Shown: positions 57,666 to 64,000 of the stretch, one piece after another
Position numbering within the stretch: position 1 is the stretch's first letter
Layout: each line of letters starts with the position of its first letter
From: Pardosa pseudoannulata
Lineage: Eukaryota; Arthropoda; Arachnida; Araneae; Lycosidae
Direction: 5' to 3'
DNA: 64,000 nt
Assembly: GCA_032207245.1 (NCBI GenBank)
Contig: CM063500.1
Span: 73,305,418 to 73,369,417, forward strand
Position numbers and translations under genes: made by a program
Notes under the pieces: model-generated
What the model was told of the DNA's origin: nothing
Seen by the model: the letters and a program-made list of their open reading frames with translations, nothing else
Database searches by the model: none

Positions 57666-58086
57666 CGTAAGGGGAACCATTTCCCCTTTTATATTTAATA
57701 AATATTGTTCCATTTTGGAATTATGCTGACTAAAAGTTATTCGTTTTAAACTTTACTCGCTTGAATTTTTCTAATCCTAACTCATCAAGAATTCAATGTG
57801 GATGCCTCTATCCATTCCAGATCCAACCGCTTCATCAATTCGAGGACAGACGGACAGATAACTTAGACTATTATTATATAGGTTTGGTTTGGTTTGGTTT
57901 GGTTTGGAGCGCTACGGTCTACTCTTTTGCAACACGAGGGCTAATGAGACCGGGACCTACTGCTTAAAGCCGATTCCGAACGGCTTCGAACATCCATGCC
58001 ATAGTGGGATTCGAACCCACGAACTCCGGTTCCGAAGGCCAGAACCCTAACCATTCGGCCATCGTTCGGCATTATTATATAGGGGA
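57666..58086 (-). mobile_element. Helitron copy 7 (5' part), interrupted by a SINE
   Basis: Inverted Helitron with 5' end TCCCCTATATAATAAT at 58086. Interior blocks 'ccattccagatccaaccgct' and 'ggacagataacttagac' lie to the left of the SINE. Confidence 0.8.
57883..58070 (-). mobile_element. SINE family A, full length, inserted in a Helitron
   Basis: Minus strand: A box TGGCCGAATGG (58050-58062 region), B box GGTTCGAATCC (58007-58017), body, then a (CCAAA)n tail at 57883-57907. Target duplication ATTATTATATAGG at 57870-57882 and 58071-58083. This is the best-preserved copy and the reference for the family. Confidence 0.92.
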
Positions 58087-59438
58087 TTGAAAGATTTAGT
58101 GAGATTAGTTTAGAATCTTCTAGCCCAGAGAGGCAACAATCATGGGTGCACCACCCCCTAAAGGGTCGCAAGAGCGTTCAGGGGTGGTTAAGAATGGTCA
58201 ATTAAAATATGGGTCGCCATATTTTAAGTGACCACTTTAAGGGTTGACTAAAATTAAAGTTTAAAACGTATCTTAAACTTTTGAGTTTATATAACCAGAA
58301 GAAGACGTTTTTGTTATTTTGATAGGGATACCATCATATGACTATTACATTTCATCCTTACAAAACTTGAGAAAGTAGTAAGTCTACGATTAAATAATAG
58401 CTACTAATTATTATGTCTTATATTAAACTTAGATTAATACGTTGACTGTCAGACGCATTTTCGGTGGTTTGCCCAAGGCGCTGACGTGAACTTTTCATGA
58501 CGCGATGTATATGCTGAAGTATTATTTGCAGCAGATAAAATGAGTCATAAAATCATGCTTGAAGCAGTTTTCGTGGTGGGGTTCACCGGCGACTTCTACG
58601 GCGGGGTAGGCCATTGTAACGATTGTCCTTTTTTTCCCAAACAATCGTGCTTCGATTGCTAAGTGATTACTCTCATTCTTTAGCATTCAAAGCAGCTAGG
58701 AAGAACTAGAGCAAAGAATTTGACTAAAAAAGTGGTGACATATTGTTCCGATTACGTTGATTCACCTTTTCTTTGCCTTGAATGTTTCAATCTGACTCAT
58801 CGCAATATGCAATGATAAAATGTATATTTTCCATGTACTAATAAAAATATTTTTGTATGTTCTATATTGCAATAATTTCTTCAAACCATTACAATAACAA
58901 TGGTATTACTTAAAATTTTATCAGTATTCATATTTACTATAATTATGTACTTTTATTATTTTCTGGATCGCCCGTTACCGGTCACCCTCAAGACAGTCAA
59001 TGTGTTAAATAAAATTTAACGCGTAGGATAAATATAATATTATCAGTAAGATAAATTTAAAAGTTTTGGGATGAATTTTAAAATGGAGATAATTTAATAT
59101 TTTTAATCATTCATTTCAAAGCATCTTAGCATATTAAGTCATAGTTTAAATAATCTCTAATAAAATATTTTTCCTGATAGTTAAGCTTATAGAATATTTT
59201 GCCGTATTCTAATAATAACTTCTAACAATAAAAACACATGCTGACACCACTGCATAATAGCTGTACAAACCTACTGTAGAGATAAGCCACAGTTTGTTTA
59301 TAAACATTTCAAATCAAATGGAATGAACCGTTTTTACGTATATTAAAGATCTGGCATTACTTAAGAACAGATAATTTTATAAAACAGAAGTATTTCCTTT
59401 GAAAAGCATCATTAGATGTAGGAAGATAGTTGTCTTAC
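58087..59438. other. Unassigned sequence
   Basis: AT-rich, no recognised exon or repeat end. If the 59439 donor belongs to CAPSL this is intron. Confidence 0.4.
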
Positions 59439-59760
59439 CTAAAATATGCTTCGGGATCAGGGATCAGAAGAAACACTCCGCCTAGGTAAAATTCCCGCTA
59501 TAAAATGACATTCGGCTACGGAGGAAATTCTCCGTCTACCGGCAAAGAGGTGACGTCACTGCGTTGGGAACTGCAAGGCCACCAGGCGGCCGAAAGAAAC
59601 ACTATCGAGGTTAACGAAAATTAAAAACAAAAACTCGTTAAAGAAACGCGCGAACAAAGAGAATGTAATAGCGTAGGCCTCGCATCGCTAGCAAACAGGA
59701 ACGAAGGATGCAGTCATTATGAAGAAATTTTAACGAGAATTCGTTTTATTTATGAACAGA
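59439..59760 (-). promoter_or_regulatory. Candidate promoter and noncoding first exon
   Basis: GC-richer block with a strong minus-strand donor TTTTAG|gtaaga (exon end 59439). TGACGTCA palindrome at 59551-59558, and CpGs at 59630-59700 ('gaaacgcgcgaac', 'ggcctcgcatcgc'). The only ATG between the CRE and the donor (ATGTCATTTTATAGC frame) stops after 9 codons, so any exon is 5' UTR. It could be the start of CAPSL (the next acceptor would be at 38132) or of an unrelated transcript. Confidence 0.35.
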
Positions 59761-60162
59761 TTATCGGTTCTAAATAACGCGTGATATTTCCACGAATTCG
59801 CGGAATTCCAATGAAACAATTGAACTCACAACTGAAGAAAAAAGTGTTCTTTAAGAGACGTAAACTGAATTTTTCTTTTGGGAAAATGTTAATGTTTTCT
59901 CTAAACCAAAGAAATATTTTGTAATATCACATCTTGGCTATTTGCCTTCCTAGCTGGAATATTAAATATAAAATAATTCTTTTTGAACTCACTGTATTTT
60001 ATAACATCTTTGTTTATCTCAAAGAACAATTTTTTTTTAAATTTATTTTACTTTATTTTATTATTATTATAATTTTTACGAACTTACTAATCGTTTGACT
60101 ACAACATTATTTTTGATTAATCTCGCTTTTTAAAATATTATTTTCAGGTAACAAATATCTTT
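59761..60162. other. AT-rich sequence
   Basis: Nothing recognised. Confidence 0.5.
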
Positions 60163-60729
60163 TTAACCCCTTCCGGTATGATTTAATTATGAAAAACTGT
60201 GCATGAAATAACCATTTAATTTTTATTTAAAAAACTTGTTTCATTTCACAATTCTTACATATTCTTAATTAAAATCCACTTTTTACATAGTGTTAAATAA
60301 TATCAGAAACAGTAAAATTAAGAAAATATCAAAGCAAAACATTAATAAGGTGTACAGATAATAGTCTTTAAGCTAGTGGTTCTTTCCAAAACAAAGTGCA
60401 AAGGAATTCTTAATTGTTTACACCGACAAGTAGTCTCACTTTTAATTTGATTCTTGTAACACACACGGCATTTCTTAGTAGGTTTTCTTTTATTCTGACT
60501 CATTCATTTGGCAATGACTTGTACCAAGTAAACAATATGCAATAGTGACTTGTGATTTTCACAAGTGATAAAAGTGTTGCCAAATTCAGCACATTAGAAA
60601 TTTTAAACTAAATTAATTATCATATTTAAGAGTAACTTTAATCGCATGACGAGTGTAGCTCGTCATTGTGCGGTATGGAATGAAAAACTAATGACGAGCT
60701 AGACTCGTCATTTTACCGGAAGGGGTTAA
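60163..60729. mobile_element. piggyBac-type MITE, family P1 copy B
   Basis: TTAACCCCTTCCGGTATGA at the left and its perfect inverse TACCGGAAGGGGTTAA at the right, TTAA on both sides. Nearly identical to 47755-48316 along the whole length, same orientation. Confidence 0.88.

Positions 60730-62226
<1,497 letters not shown>

Positions 62227-62290
<64 letters not shown>
62227..62290. repeat. TA microsatellite
   Basis: About 64 bp of TA with one phase slip. Confidence 0.95.
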
Positions 62291-62292
<2 letters not shown>

Positions 62293-62293
62293 A

Positions 62294-63779
<1,486 letters not shown>

Positions 63780-63950
63780 TGCTGAACGATGGCCGAATGT
63801 TTAGGGCGTTGATCTTCGGTACCGGAGTACGTGGGTTCGAGTCCCGCTGTGGTATGGTCGTTTGGAATCGGCTATACGCAGTACGCCTCAGTCTCATTGG
63901 CCCTCGTATTGCAAAAAATAGACCGTAGCTCTCCAAACAAAAACAACCCT
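63780..63950 (+). mobile_element. SINE family A, near full length
   Basis: A box TGGCCGAATGT, B box GGTTCGAGTCC, body and CCAAACAAAAA tail. Plus strand. Confidence 0.82.
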
Positions 63951-64000
63951 TCTTTAATACTTGATGTAAAATGTAAGATATAAAGACGTGTTCTCCAACT

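Noticed and set aside
57990..58070. Possible tRNA gene on the minus strand (A and B boxes present)
   Set aside because: It is the head of a full-length SINE with a target duplication, and the acceptor stem does not close.

Overview
This window is eukaryotic: AT-rich, with spliced genes, GT-AG introns, AATAAA signals, tRNA-derived SINEs, Helitrons, TTAA-flanked (piggyBac-type) elements, a non-LTR retrotransposon end and very long TA microsatellites. Protein matches and repeat content fit a metazoan, most likely an arthropod and perhaps an arachnid. That taxon is inference, not something the sequence proves.

Two protein-coding genes can be reconstructed, both on the minus strand. (1) 3266-20823 carries 13 exons of a C1-tetrahydrofolate synthase. 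A degenerate dehydrogenase/cyclohydrolase domain is followed by the start of an apparently intact formate-THF ligase domain, which is the architecture of mitochondrial MTHFD1L. The 13 exons join in frame to 1356 nt (452 codons). The rest of the ligase domain lies beyond base 1. (2) 27987-38123 carries 4 exons (558 nt, 185 aa plus stop) of a calcyphosin-like EF-hand protein (CAPSL), with a poly(A) signal at 27916-27921. Its 5' end may lie far upstream; a CRE-containing, GC-richer block with a good minus-strand splice donor at 59439 is one candidate first exon.

The rest is repeats. 0-21 kb: MTHFD1L introns holding a 1.24-kb tandem duplication, two inverted copies of a 1-kb TTAA-flanked element, LTR-like segments and a Helitron. 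21-34 kb: LTR-like segments inside TA arrays, a TTAA element, SINEs and the 3' half of CAPSL. 34-46 kb: Helitrons ending in CTAG, a LINE RNase H remnant, a foldback and three tandem-repeat blocks. 46-64 kb: SINEs, nested TTAA elements, a 235-bp hairpin, a piggyBac transposase fragment inside a Helitron, and a dense cluster of TA microsatellites.

The most coherent unusual signal is a set of unrelated LTR-like segments (TGT...ACA ends, several with a TATA box and AATAAA). Nearly all are bounded directly by (TA)n or (CA)n(TA)n(TG)n tracts. This suggests repeated integration into, or seeding of, TA microsatellites. Insertion histories can also be read directly: a TTAA element with two paralogous empty sites nearby, a SINE with a 13-bp target duplication inside a Helitron, and a piggyBac inside another Helitron.
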